From assembly GCA_947475275.1 (NCBI GenBank), contig CANJNE010000007.1:1-52226 (forward strand): DNA of 52,226 nucleotides, given 5' to 3'. Within the stretch, counting starts at the first letter, position 1; the number at the start of each line of letters is the position of its first letter. The DNA comes from Flavobacteriales bacterium. Its GTDB lineage: Bacteria > Bacteroidota > Bacteroidia > Flavobacteriales_D > Crocinitomicaceae. The notes beneath the pieces are model-generated. The model was not told where the DNA came from. It searched no databases and saw nothing but the letters and a program-made list of their open reading frames with translations. A program made the translations under genes and the position numbers. This document shows positions 18,968 through 27,836 of the stretch, piece after piece.

Positions 18968-19516
18968 TTACTTCTTTTTTGGGTTGATCATTATGATCAT
19001 TCGTTTGCCTTCTAATTTTGGCAACTGCTCAACCGCGCCAATATCGGCAAGTTCTTGAGCGAATTTTAACAATAATATTTCTCCTCTGTCTTTAAAAACA
19101 ATAGTTCGCCCTCTGAAAAACACATAGGCTTTAACCTTTGAACCTTCTTCTAAGAACTTCCTCGCGTGAGCCAATTTGAATTGAAAATCGTGATCGTCGG
19201 TATTAGGACCAAAACGAATTTCTTTCAACACCACCTTACTTTGTTTCGCTTTAAGTTCCTTTTGTTTCTTTTTTTGGTTGTACATGAATTTTCTATAATC
19301 CATGATTTTACAAACTGGCGGAACGGCATTTGGAGAAATTTCTACCAAGTCCAGTTCTTGTTCTTCTGCTAATTGAAGAGCGGCTGAAACGGACATTACT
19401 TGGGGCTCAGCGCCTTCTACAACCAAACGAATTTCACGTGTAATGATTTTCTCATTTATACGATGTTGATCCGCTTCTTCTCTTTTTACAAAAGGTTTTT
19501 TAGTGTTTTTTCTCAT
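18968..19516 (-). CDS. infC: Translation initiation factor IF-3
   Basis: IF-3 binds the 30S subunit, prevents premature joining of 50S and checks the initiator tRNA-start codon pair. The 182-residue product has the N-terminal domain ([14 protein letters not shown], residues about 22-35), linker with [12 protein letters not shown], and C-terminal domain ([29 protein letters not shown]). The start here is an ordinary ATG at 19516 rather than the rare AUU used for autocontrol in enterobacteria. It begins 8 bases after thrS. Confidence 0.97.
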   Translation of the reverse strand: MRKNTKKPFVKREEADQHRINEKIITREIRLVVEGAEPQVMSVSAALQLAEEQELDLVEISPNAVPPVCKIMDYRKFMYNQKKKQKELKAKQSKVVLKEIRFGPNTDDHDFQFKLAHARKFLEEGSKVKAYVFFRGRTIVFKDRGEILLLKFAQELADIGAVEQLPKLEGKRMIIMINPKKK

Positions 19517-19524
19517 TCAATAAT

Positions 19525-21477
19525 TTAAACATTTGTTGACAATTCTTCTTCAATAGTGGCTTCAACCAACTTGATAAACGCTTCAACCTTCATACTACCT
19601 TTGTCTCCTGCTCCTCTTTGTCTTACTGAAATCTCATCATTTTCAGCTTCTTTCTCTCCTACAACCAACATGAAAGGTACTTTGTTCAATTCAGCGTCTC
19701 TGATTTTCTTCCCTATTTTCTCGTTCCTATCGTCAACGGAACCGCGAATATCGTAATTATTTAGCAATTGTGAAATTTTTTCTGCGTACGCATTGTATTT
19801 GTCCGAAATGGGAAGTATCGCAAATTGTTCAACAGCTAGCCAAAGTGGAAAATCTCCCGCGCAATGTTCGAGCAGTACAGCAACGAATCTCTCCATTGAT
19901 CCAAAAGGCGCACGGTGAATCATTACTGGTCTGTGCTTTTGGTTGTCTGCTCCGGTATATTCCAATTCAAAGCGTTCAGGAAGATTGTAATCTACTTGAA
20001 TTGTTCCCAATTGCCATTCTCTTCCAAGTGCATCTTGCACCATAAAATCTAATTTTGGCCCATAGAATGCTGCCTCTCCGTAAGCTACAACTGTTGGCAA
20101 TTCCTTCTCAGCTGCTGCTTCAATGATTGCGCTTTCTGCTTTTTCCCAATTCTCATCTGATCCTATGTATTTCGCTAAATTTTCTGGGTCACGCAGAGAA
20201 ATTTGAGCCTTGAAATTTTTGAAATCTAAGGTTTTAAGTACATAAAGCACAATGTCAATAACATTTTTAAATTCGTCTTTAACTTGTTCTTGGGTACAAA
20301 ATATGTGCGCATCATCTTGCGTGAATCCGCGTACTCGTGTTAAACCATGTAATTCACCGGATTGCTCGTAGCGATATACCGTACCAAATTCAGCAAAACG
20401 AGCTGGCAATTCTTTGTATGATCTTGGTTTAGCTTTGAAAATCTCACAATGATGCGGACAATTCATTGGTTTTAAATAGAATTCTTCGTCTACATCCGGA
20501 GTCCGAATAGGTTGAAACGAATCGGCTCCGTATTTGGCATAATGCCCAGACGTTACATACAATTCCTTATTACCAATATGTGGGGTAATTACTTGATCAT
20601 AACCAGCTTTTCGTTGTGCCTTTTTAAGAAAATTCTCTAGTCTTTCTCTCAAAGCTGCACCCTTAGGTAGCCACATTGGAAGACCTTGACCAACTTTTTG
20701 AGAAAAAGTAAACAATTCAAGTTCTTTACCCAACTTTCTGTGGTCTCTTCTTTTAGCCTCCTCTAGTTTTTCGAGGTATTCAGTTAATTCTGCTTGCTTT
20801 GGGAAGGTAATTCCATAAATCCGGGTTAATTGTTTGTTTTTCTCGTCACCTTTCCAATATGCTCCCGCAATCGCTGTAAGTTTAACAGCTTTAATAAATC
20901 CAGTATCGGGTATATGTGGGCCACGACATAAATCGGTAAAGTTTCCTTGTGTATAAAATGTGATCGTTCCATCTTCCAAACCTTCTAACAATTCTAATTT
21001 ATAGGGATCGTTTTTTTCTTTGAAATAGGAAATGGCATCCGATTTTGAGATTTCTTTTCTCTCAAAGGCAAGCTTATCCTTTGCCAAATCCTTCATTTTC
21101 TGTTCAATTTTCTCCAAATCTTTTTCCGAAATAGTGTAATCCATGAAGTCTATATCGTAATAAAATCCATTTGCAATAGGAGGACCAATTGCCAATTTGA
21201 TTCCGGGATAGTGAAACTCCAAAGCTTCTGCCATAAGGTGAGCGGAAGAATGCCACATCGTTGATTTTCCTTCGCCATCGTTCCATGTTAACAATTGCAG
21301 TGAACTGTCATTGTTTATTGGACGAAATGCATCAATCACTTCACCATTTACGTTGGCTGCTAGAACGTTTCTAGCCAAACCTTCAGAAATACTTTTTGCA
21401 ACATCTAAAGCAGTTGAGCCTTTTTCGAATTGTCGAACAGAACCGTCAGGAAGAGTTATATTAATCATCGGCGACAT
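19525..21477 (-). CDS. thrS: Threonyl-tRNA synthetase
   Basis: The enzyme charges tRNA-Thr. Domains in order: TGS domain ([24 protein letters not shown]), editing domain with [11 protein letters not shown] (zinc/editing histidines), class II catalytic core with [11 protein letters not shown] (zinc cysteine), [14 protein letters not shown] and [13 protein letters not shown], and an anticodon-binding domain ([16 protein letters not shown]). The first in-frame start at 21492 is a TTG that lies within the TATATTTG promoter box, so it cannot be translated from this promoter. I choose the ATG at 21477 (MSPMINIT); the ATG at 21468 is equally possible and gives the commonest N-terminus. About 650 residues, normal for the family. 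It heads the operon with infC, rpmI and rplT. Confidence 0.97.
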   Translation of the reverse strand: MSPMINITLPDGSVRQFEKGSTALDVAKSISEGLARNVLAANVNGEVIDAFRPINNDSSLQLLTWNDGEGKSTMWHSSAHLMAEALEFHYPGIKLAIGPPIANGFYYDIDFMDYTISEKDLEKIEQKMKDLAKDKLAFERKEISKSDAISYFKEKNDPYKLELLEGLEDGTITFYTQGNFTDLCRGPHIPDTGFIKAVKLTAIAGAYWKGDEKNKQLTRIYGITFPKQAELTEYLEKLEEAKRRDHRKLGKELELFTFSQKVGQGLPMWLPKGAALRERLENFLKKAQRKAGYDQVITPHIGNKELYVTSGHYAKYGADSFQPIRTPDVDEEFYLKPMNCPHHCEIFKAKPRSYKELPARFAEFGTVYRYEQSGELHGLTRVRGFTQDDAHIFCTQEQVKDEFKNVIDIVLYVLKTLDFKNFKAQISLRDPENLAKYIGSDENWEKAESAIIEAAAEKELPTVVAYGEAAFYGPKLDFMVQDALGREWQLGTIQVDYNLPERFELEYTGADNQKHRPVMIHRAPFGSMERFVAVLLEHCAGDFPLWLAVEQFAILPISDKYNAYAEKISQLLNNYDIRGSVDDRNEKIGKKIRDAELNKVPFMLVVGEKEAENDEISVRQRGAGDKGSMKVEAFIKLVEATIEEELSTNV

Positions 21478-21489
21478 TATTTTGGAAAA

Positions 21490-21518
21490 CAAATATAGTC
21501 AAACCATTGATTTCGCAA
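21490..21518 (-). promoter_or_regulatory. Promoter of the thrS operon
   Basis: On the minus strand, TTG at 21518-21516, an 18-base spacer, and TATATTTG (21497-21490) fit the Bacteroidota promoter pattern TTG/TTTG-N18-20-TAnnTTTG. The predicted start is only a few bases upstream of the ATG at 21477. Confidence 0.65.
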
Positions 21519-21561
21519 TGAAATCAACCTTTGTAAGATTCAACGAAATGCTTTTTTAATA

Positions 21562-21584
21562 CACAAAAAGCTTCTTTTTTTGTG
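21562..21584. repeat. Inverted repeat in the thrS-comEC gap
   Basis: CACAAAAA and TTTTTGTG, 7 bases apart, lie 17 bases upstream of the comEC ATG and between two divergent genes. It could be an operator or an RNA hairpin in the comEC leader. Confidence 0.35.
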
Positions 21585-21601
21585 ATAAACTAACCTGCTT
21601 A

Positions 21602-23572
21602 ATGCAAAACCTTGATATTACTATTCACAAACGACCATTTGTGTTGCTTTCAATCCTATTGGTTACAGGAGTTTTAATCTCATTTTTTTATGGAGAAATT
21701 TCAAGGTTTTTGGTCATATCTGTTTTAATTTCTTCCTTTATTTTATTGATTTCGATTAACAGTTTCCGCACTCCCATACTTGGATTTGTTTTCATTTCAA
21801 TTTGTTGCATTTGTTTAGGAATTGTTCTTACTTCCAATCGCTTGAATCGGGAAAGCATCAAGTTCTTCGATGATAAATACAGTGAGGACGCCATCCTTGG
21901 GATAACTTTGACTGAAGTTCAACCTTCTCAAAAAAAATGGATCAAGGCATTAGGTGAAATTCGATTTATACATATTGGCAAGTCTGATCAAAAAGTCTCA
22001 GTGCCTTTGGTTTTGTTTATTGAAAAATCTAAATACATACCAAATCAAGGAGATAAGCTACTTATAAGTACTGCGATTACAGCAATTAAAAACAAAAATA
22101 ATCCGGGAGAATTTGATGGAGAAAGTTATTGGAAAAGAAAAGGATATCATAAAATAGCATTTGTAAAATCACATGAGGTAAAGCTACTTGAAAAAGGTGA
22201 AAGTACTTGGATTTCTGAACTTCCATTGGTATTAAGAAATTATTTTGCATCCATTTTATCATCTTATTTGACTGGAGATGAACTGGCAGTTGCCCAAGCA
22301 CTTATTCTCGGTGACAAAGGTTTGATAAGTCAAGAGGTTACCATGCAATTCACTAACACAGGTGCGATGCACGTTTTGGCAGTTTCTGGGCTACATATTG
22401 GCATAATCATGCAAATACTAATGAAATTTCTTGAATTTTTTTCGAGATATATTTCCAAGAGAAATGCCTTGATAGCTGTTATTATAATAATGTGGGTTTA
22501 TGCCTTAATTACTGGTTTATCCCCATCTGTCTTACGAGCTGTTTTTATGTTTACTGTTCTTGCAGTATCTCAACTTTCAGGATTCAACTACGATCCATAT
22601 AACAGTCTGTTTTTTACGGCATTTGTTATTGTTGTAATCGATCCATTGACCATTTTCGACATTGGATTTCAACTTTCTTTTTTGGCAATGCTTGGGATAT
22701 TTCTGTATTATTCAATTATTAGATCAGGCATCTATTTTAAAAACAAACTGTTTCATCTTGCTTGGGAAGGGAGTGCGATTGGTTTTGCAGCACAAATCAT
22801 GACAACTCCACTGAGTCTGTATTATTTTCATCAATTTCCAAACTATTTTATACTTTCCAATTTGGGTTTAATGGCCACATCTGGTGCGGTTTTAGGACTT
22901 GGGTTAGCATTGTTTGCATTTAGTTGGATTCCTTGGATCAATTTATTCATCTCTTTTTTACTCTTTTTAAGTTTGTTTTTATCTCTCAAATTTCTTGGGT
23001 GGGTTGCAGGACTTCCAAGTGCTGTCGCGTATGGTTTTAATTTGCCTTTTTGGATTGTTATAGGTTTGTTTGTTCTTGCGATACTTTATGCTTTTTTTCG
23101 GGAAAACAGATTCTGGAGTTTATCGCTTTGGTTGTTTTTTTTGATGTTCTTTGGACATATTGTCGTGAACAGAAATCTTGCATTAAATAAGAACGAAATA
23201 TGCATTTATAATAATACTTCACCCATTGTAACCGCAAAGATTGGACAAAATATTTTTTGTTTTTATAGTGACGAAGAAACTGCCCTAGACAAAGTAAGCA
23301 TGTTGGTGTCTGCCTATCAAAAATGCAATCCGGGAGCTATTCATTTTTATCCGATAAAAAAGAAAAATTATCACATTGATATTGAAAAGCATAAAATATC
23401 AACTAAAATGAAACAAAAGGAAATTTCTTTTAATATTGATCAATATTCTATTGATATCAAACTGAAAAGAGGGAAATGGATTGATAGTATCTTCATTTCA
23501 AATTCGAAGAAAAAAGATGCAAATAGAAAATTTAACATTAAGGATGGGGCAATAACAATCCCTATAGATTAA
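21602..23572 (+). CDS. comEC: ComEC/Rec2-family DNA-uptake channel protein
   Basis: ComEC forms the inner-membrane channel through which single-stranded DNA enters competent cells. The 656-residue protein has two N-terminal membrane segments, a soluble OB-like region (about 55-200) with NKNNPGEFDGESYWKRKGY, then the Competence domain (about 225-520) with ALILGDKGLISQEV, FTNTGAMHVLAVSGLHIGI, TGLSPSVLRAVFMF and FDIGFQLSFLAMLG. The last about 130 residues are hydrophilic and lack the HxHxDH motif of the metallo-beta-lactamase-like domain seen in Bacillus-type ComEC; the nuclease-like domain is therefore absent, as is common in this phylum. It overlaps the convergent downstream gene by 4 bases at the stop codons. 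Confidence 0.92.
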   Translation: MQNLDITIHKRPFVLLSILLVTGVLISFFYGEISRFLVISVLISSFILLISINSFRTPILGFVFISICCICLGIVLTSNRLNRESIKFFDDKYSEDAILGITLTEVQPSQKKWIKALGEIRFIHIGKSDQKVSVPLVLFIEKSKYIPNQGDKLLISTAITAIKNKNNPGEFDGESYWKRKGYHKIAFVKSHEVKLLEKGESTWISELPLVLRNYFASILSSYLTGDELAVAQALILGDKGLISQEVTMQFTNTGAMHVLAVSGLHIGIIMQILMKFLEFFSRYISKRNALIAVIIIMWVYALITGLSPSVLRAVFMFTVLAVSQLSGFNYDPYNSLFFTAFVIVVIDPLTIFDIGFQLSFLAMLGIFLYYSIIRSGIYFKNKLFHLAWEGSAIGFAAQIMTTPLSLYYFHQFPNYFILSNLGLMATSGAVLGLGLALFAFSWIPWINLFISFLLFLSLFLSLKFLGWVAGLPSAVAYGFNLPFWIVIGLFVLAILYAFFRENRFWSLSLWLFFLMFFGHIVVNRNLALNKNEICIYNNTSPIVTAKIGQNIFCFYSDEETALDKVSMLVSAYQKCNPGAIHFYPIKKKNYHIDIEKHKISTKMKQKEISFNIDQYSIDIKLKRGKWIDSIFISNSKKKDANRKFNIKDGAITIPID

Positions 23573-24471
23573 AGCGTTTTCTCCTCAATTTTTACAATTC
23601 TCAACCATCTGTCAAAGAATATCTTCAACTCATGTTCAATAAAAGTTCCATCGGATAAATCTTCTGAATATGCATAGTCTAAATGGTAACCGCTTATACA
23701 TTCATCACCAATGGCATTTAGTGAAACTTCGCCGATGATTTCTGAAAACTCTTCATTTATCTCTGCGTAACTTTTACCATGAAAATTTCTTGTTGTGAGT
23801 ATTCTAATTAAATCATTAAACTGAATAGAGTTATTTTCATTTGCAAGTTTCATTATTTCCAATGTTTGAAAAATGATGGCTTGTTTTTCAATGGAACTTT
23901 CCGATTCCAATCCACTTTTTATATAATTGTAAAACTCTATTTCCTTCGGTTCAGCATAAAACCCTTTGTTTAAAAAGGACTCTTCAAAAAAATAAATGAG
24001 GTAATAATCCATATGTTTTTGAGGAAGTTCAATACTCTCAAATATTTCTATTTCTTGGATCTTTAACGCTGATGAAACATTTACCATTGCTTGATAAAAG
24101 TTAACCGTATCACCATCTTGAACAGAAAAAAAATGGTTTTCAACATAAATTACTTTGTTGGTATCACTTTGTGCAATTTGTCGTGCTGATAAAATCTGAT
24201 TTTCGAGGTTAGCGTCAATTTTTTTAAGGTTTTCATTATTCAATTTAATCATGTATAACGAATCTAAAATCTTATAGCTTGATGGTTTTAGTATTTGAGT
24301 TTGGCCAAAAGCATGTGACTCATAGTTTTTGCCCACGCTTTTCATTTCATTCTCAAAATGCTGTTCAACGGCTGCGTGTCTTCTAATTTTAAAGGACTCA
24401 GGAGATTCAACGTTTACATACTTTAATCCACATGCGGAGGCCAGAAAGAAAAGATAAATAAGTAAACGCAT
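23569..24471 (-). CDS. Putative lipoprotein of unknown function
   Basis: I do not recognise the family. The 300-residue protein starts MRLLIYLFFLASACGLKY, a short hydrophobic signal with a Cys at residue 14 preceded by ASA, consistent with lipoprotein processing. The rest is charged and mostly helical, with several acidic stretches and a C-terminal segment (DECISGYHLDYAYSEDLSDG) rich in aromatic and acidic residues. It overlaps comEC by 4 bases tail to tail, and has its own candidate promoter. No function is proposed. Confidence 0.7.
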   Translation of the reverse strand: MRLLIYLFFLASACGLKYVNVESPESFKIRRHAAVEQHFENEMKSVGKNYESHAFGQTQILKPSSYKILDSLYMIKLNNENLKKIDANLENQILSARQIAQSDTNKVIYVENHFFSVQDGDTVNFYQAMVNVSSALKIQEIEIFESIELPQKHMDYYLIYFFEESFLNKGFYAEPKEIEFYNYIKSGLESESSIEKQAIIFQTLEIMKLANENNSIQFNDLIRILTTRNFHGKSYAEINEEFSEIIGEVSLNAIGDECISGYHLDYAYSEDLSDGTFIEHELKIFFDRWLRIVKIEEKTL

Positions 24472-24506
24472 TTCACAATAAAAAACTAACTATAACCAGT
24501 CTAAAC

Positions 24507-24514
24507 CAAAGATA
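24507..24514 (-). promoter_or_regulatory. Candidate -7 box for the putative lipoprotein gene
   Basis: The minus strand reads TATCTTTG, a full match to TAnnTTTG, about 36 bases upstream of the ATG at 24471. No clear -33 element is visible. Confidence 0.4.
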
Positions 24515-24648
24515 AAAATTAAAACGTTATTTCATATTTTGGTTTGCTGAATTATACTTTGACGAATATCAATATGCAACATGATGTTTGTCATATTTGT
24601 TTCACAACGGTTATTGAAACTTTGTAATAACTTACAAAAGAAGATACA

Positions 24649-25032
24649 ATGGCGACGAAAGAAAAAATATACAAGCAACATGAAGAAAACAACCTTTGGA
24701 TAAATACATTGGATTTTTACGAACAAGAAATTTCAATACTTAAAGGACGCTTGGATGAATTGGCCCAAAAGAATACCTCAAAGGAGGTAATGCAACAGAT
24801 CGAGCATTTTCAAAATCAATTTATCATTCAAAGGAACAATCTTGATAATATATTACATGCAGTTAAAATTAATGAAGCTGATTTGATAGCAACAATAGAA
24901 AGTAATCCTACCGCAGCGGACCATAAAAAAGTTGAATACCACGAAAGGGAACATGACTTGGTAAGCACATTCGAAAAGAATTTCAATGCGTTGAGGCAAG
25001 AGTTTAACAAATTTGCCTCAAAGTGGATGTAA
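24649..25032 (+). CDS. Small coiled-coil protein of unknown function
   Basis: This 127-residue soluble protein is not assigned to a family. It is almost wholly charged and helical: a first heptad-rich helix (NLWINTLDFYEQEISILKGRL region, about 14-40), a second (MQQIEHFQNQFIIQRNNLDNIL, about 48-69, here quoted only to mark the start and end residues M and L) and a third (about 95-127). There is no signal peptide or membrane segment, so it is cytoplasmic. It has its own terminator at 25060-25079 and a divergent lipoprotein gene upstream. Similar short proteins are common as unannotated genes in Bacteroidota; I give no function. Confidence 0.75.
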   Translation: MATKEKIYKQHEENNLWINTLDFYEQEISILKGRLDELAQKNTSKEVMQQIEHFQNQFIIQRNNLDNILHAVKINEADLIATIESNPTAADHKKVEYHEREHDLVSTFEKNFNALRQEFNKFASKWM

Positions 25033-25059
25033 ATTGAATAAGATGATAAAGTAATGGCG

Positions 25060-25079
25060 GGCGATTAATCGCCTTTTTT
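25060..25079 (+). terminator. Intrinsic terminator after the small coiled-coil gene
   Basis: GGCGATTAATCGCC is a 14-base perfect palindrome (5-bp GC-rich stem with an A/T loop) followed directly by six T, 27 bases after the stop at 25032. Confidence 0.75.
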
Positions 25080-25108
25080 GTTAGCATTTGAACATTTTGA
25101 TATCTTTG
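25077..25108 (+). promoter_or_regulatory. Promoter of the cysteine desulfurase operon
   Basis: TTTG at 25077-25080, a 20-base spacer, then TATCTTTG at 25101-25108: both elements of the Bacteroidota promoter are present at the right spacing. The start point would be close to 25115, leaving a leader of about 11 bases before the ATG at 25126. Confidence 0.75.
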
Positions 25109-25125
25109 AGAAAAATTTCAAAAAT

Positions 25126-26265
25126 ATGCGTGTGTATTTGGACAATGCAGCAACTACCCCTATCGCTCCAGAAGTTGTAGAAGCCATGCTCCCCGTAATA
25201 AAAGAAGGTTTTGGAAATCCATCTTCAACGCATTATTATGGTAGACAAATCAAGGCATTAATTGAAACCTCACGTCGAACAGTTGCAAAACATCTTGTTT
25301 GCGAACCATCTGAAATTCTTTTTACTTCCGGAGGAACAGAAGCCGACAATATTGCTTTGTATAGTGCGGTAAATCAAATGGGTGTAAATCACATCATTAC
25401 CTCTTCAATTGAACATCACGCAGTAGGTCATACTGCCGAAGCCATTGCTAAATCAGGAAAGGCTTGCGTAAGTTTTGTTAAAATTGATAACAGAGGTAAT
25501 GTTGACTTAGCTGATTTAGAGCGATTATTGCAATTGGAGGGTAAAGCTATTGTTTCGTTAATGCATGCAAATAATGAAATAGCAACACTTTTACCATTAA
25601 AAGAGGTCAGTAGCTTGTGTAGAAAATATAATGCATTGTTTCATTCTGACACCGTTCAAACGATGGGTCACTATCACTTCAATTTAACAGAATTGGATAT
25701 TGACTTTATAACTTGTGCTGCACATAAATTTCATGGACCAAAGGGTGTAGGTTTTTTGTATGTTAATAAAAAAGTAAAAACAGAAACTTTAATCCACGGT
25801 GGATCTCAAGAAAGGGGGCTGAGAGGTGGTACTGAGAATGTGTATGGAATTGTTGGTCTAGCAAAAGCAATTGAACTGGCATATGAAGATCTTGAGGTTC
25901 ATCATCATCATGTACTTGGTTTGAAGACCTATATGATTGAGAGGCTTCAACAAATGTTTGAAAACATTGATTTTCACGGAGAGATCATTCCCGAAAAATC
26001 TTTGTACACTGTTCTAAATGTTTGTTTTCCCAAAACTGAAAAAGCGGGTATGTTACTGTTTTCTCTTGACTTGAAAGGTGTTGCCGTGAGTGGTGGATCC
26101 GCATGTACTTCCGGCGCAACCAAAGGTTCACATGTTTTAGAGGGTATTGTTGCCGATATGACGCGCCCCAATGTTCGCTTTTCATTTTCCCGATACACAA
26201 CAAAAGCGGAAATAGATTTTGCCCTAGAACAAGTTCAATCTGTTTTCACTATTGCTTTAGCCTAA
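25126..26265 (+). CDS. Cysteine desulfurase (NifS/IscS family)
   Basis: This PLP enzyme takes sulfur from cysteine, leaving alanine, and passes it on as a persulfide for iron-sulfur clusters or thiolated tRNA. From the ATG at 25126 it is 379 residues and starts with the family pattern MRVYLDNAATTPIAPEV. Visible motifs: TSGGTEADNIAL, HHAVG, MHANNEIATLLP, the PLP lysine in AAHKFHGPKG (Lys201), RGGTENV, and the catalytic cysteine in GSACTSG (Cys327). A TTG at 25078 upstream in the same frame lies in the promoter and is rejected. The active-site loop SACTSGATKGSHVL differs from E. coli IscS (SACTSAS...), fitting a NifS/IscS-like group. No iscU or sufE is adjacent; the next genes are a glycosyltransferase and a Gre-like protein. 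Confidence 0.93.
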   Translation: MRVYLDNAATTPIAPEVVEAMLPVIKEGFGNPSSTHYYGRQIKALIETSRRTVAKHLVCEPSEILFTSGGTEADNIALYSAVNQMGVNHIITSSIEHHAVGHTAEAIAKSGKACVSFVKIDNRGNVDLADLERLLQLEGKAIVSLMHANNEIATLLPLKEVSSLCRKYNALFHSDTVQTMGHYHFNLTELDIDFITCAAHKFHGPKGVGFLYVNKKVKTETLIHGGSQERGLRGGTENVYGIVGLAKAIELAYEDLEVHHHHVLGLKTYMIERLQQMFENIDFHGEIIPEKSLYTVLNVCFPKTEKAGMLLFSLDLKGVAVSGGSACTSGATKGSHVLEGIVADMTRPNVRFSFSRYTTKAEIDFALEQVQSVFTIALA

Positions 26266-26269
26266 TTTT

Positions 26270-27397
26270 TTGGATCAGCATAAAAAGCATATTCTGATTT
26301 TAAGTTCTTGGTATCCAAATCGATACCAACCATTTCTGGGAAATTTTGTGCAAAACCAGGCCGAAATTTTGTCGTCTTTATTTAAAGTTTCGGTGCTTTA
26401 TATCCACTCCGATGCAAAATGTAAATCCATTGAAACAGATATTAAACACAAAAATTCTTTAACGGAGGTTGTTGTTTATTATCCAAAAAAATCAAACCCT
26501 ATTGGCTCATATAGGGCTGCAATTCAAGCTTTAAAAAAAGGTCTTTCACTGGTTAATGACATTGATTTAATTCATGGTCATGTCATGCTACCCAAAGGTT
26601 ATTTATTCCTTAAAGCAAAAGCGATTTTAAATAAACCTTTAATCATTACCGAACACAGTTCCATTTTTCTTCAAAATAGTAAAAGGCAAATTGGTTATAG
26701 AAATCGTTTTTTGCTTAGCAGGATCGATAAAAAAGCTGATCAAATTATCGCCGTTTCTGATAAATTGAGAGCGTCAATGATGCATTTCTTTCGGAGAACT
26801 GATATTCAAATAATCGGCAATCCTGTTAAAACTGATTTATTCCAGTTAAAACCGACTATTCAGTCAAGTTCAACAACATTTCTGCATGTGTCAACCCTGG
26901 ACGTTCTCAATAAGAATGTAGAGGGAATAATATCTGCAATTGAAATTTTACTGAAAAATGGCCATACCAATTTTTGTTTGAGAATTGTGAGCGATGAAGA
27001 TTATACTTCATTGAATAGTATTATCAAAGCAAAGGCAATTGATGCATTTGTGAAATTTTACGGTCCATGCAGCGCAGAAGAATTGGTGCATCATTACCAT
27101 GAGAGTGATGCTTTTGTATTGTTTTCTAATTATGAAACATTTTCTATTGTTATTGCTGAGGCTTGGTCATCTGGCTTGCCAGTAATTTCAACACCAGTTG
27201 GCATTGCTTCCAACCTTCAGGATGAATTAGGAATTCAAGTTGGGGTTAATGATATTCCTGCACTTGCGAATGCCATGCTGACCATTATGGCAGGAAAAAA
27301 GTTCAACAACGGAAAAATTCGCGAATTTGCTCTTCAGTATTCAGAACTGAACATCCTTTCCCAAATTCAAACCATTTACAATAAATACCTTGGATAA
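26270..27397 (+). CDS. Glycosyltransferase family 4 (GT-B fold), TTG start
   Basis: The 375-residue protein is a retaining sugar transferase using a nucleotide sugar; the acceptor is unknown. The N-terminal Rossmann half begins KHILILSSWYPNRYQPFLGNFVQNQAE, and the C-terminal half has FYGPCSAEELVHHYHESDAFVLFS and the EX7E signature in YETFSIVIAEAW, then GLPVISTPVG. The first strand begins at residue 6, so translation must start here although the only start codon in frame is a TTG at 26270, 4 bases after the desulfurase stop. The next ATG is near residue 103 and would remove half a domain. Cotranscribed with the desulfurase and the downstream Gre-like gene. No other cell-envelope sugar genes are adjacent. 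Confidence 0.85.
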   Translation: MDQHKKHILILSSWYPNRYQPFLGNFVQNQAEILSSLFKVSVLYIHSDAKCKSIETDIKHKNSLTEVVVYYPKKSNPIGSYRAAIQALKKGLSLVNDIDLIHGHVMLPKGYLFLKAKAILNKPLIITEHSSIFLQNSKRQIGYRNRFLLSRIDKKADQIIAVSDKLRASMMHFFRRTDIQIIGNPVKTDLFQLKPTIQSSSTTFLHVSTLDVLNKNVEGIISAIEILLKNGHTNFCLRIVSDEDYTSLNSIIKAKAIDAFVKFYGPCSAEELVHHYHESDAFVLFSNYETFSIVIAEAWSSGLPVISTPVGIASNLQDELGIQVGVNDIPALANAMLTIMAGKKFNNGKIREFALQYSELNILSQIQTIYNKYLG

Positions 27398-27836
27398 AAT
27401 AGCCATTCATAATGCATTAATTTCTTTAATAGAAGATAAATACAAAGTGCTCAAGAAAGAGCTGTCAGACATTTTGGAATCTACAGCAAATGAATCAAAA
27501 AGTACTGTGGGTGATAAACATGAAACTGGTCGCGCTATGGCTCAGCTGGAACAGGAAAAATTGTCGAATCAAATGGCAGAATTGGAGCGAGTTAAAGCGT
27601 TTCTATTTCAGATCAATCCCAATATAAAATGTACGAAAGTATTGGCAGGAAGTCTTATTGAAACGAATTTGGGCTGGTATTATATTTCGGCTGGATTTGG
27701 GGTCATTCAGCATGATGGAAAACAAGTATTTACCATGAACATTCAGGCGCCACTAGGTAAGCTGCTAGCAGGAAAAATTGCTGGTGATGTAATTAATTGG
27801 AATGGTAAAAATTTAATAATTATAAATATTCATTGA
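27390..27836 (+). CDS. GreA/GreB-like protein, TTG start
   Basis: The 148-residue protein resembles transcription elongation factors GreA/GreB in layout: an N-terminal helical hairpin (about 1-75, with NESKSTVGDKHETGRAMAQ in the turn region) and an FKBP-like C-terminal half ending APLGKLLAGKIAGDVINWNGK, close to the Gre SPLGxALLGKxxGD motif. The Asp/Glu pair at the tip of the Gre hairpin cannot be confirmed by eye, so transcript cleavage activity is uncertain. The start is a TTG at 27390 overlapping the glycosyltransferase stop by 8 bases; the first ATG (about residue 49) would delete the hairpin. Related proteins in Bacteroidota are sometimes labelled 3-oxoacyl-ACP synthase, which the sequence does not support. 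It ends exactly where the convergent T9SS gene ends. Confidence 0.75.
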   Translation: MDKIAIHNALISLIEDKYKVLKKELSDILESTANESKSTVGDKHETGRAMAQLEQEKLSNQMAELERVKAFLFQINPNIKCTKVLAGSLIETNLGWYYISAGFGVIQHDGKQVFTMNIQAPLGKLLAGKIAGDVINWNGKNLIIINIH

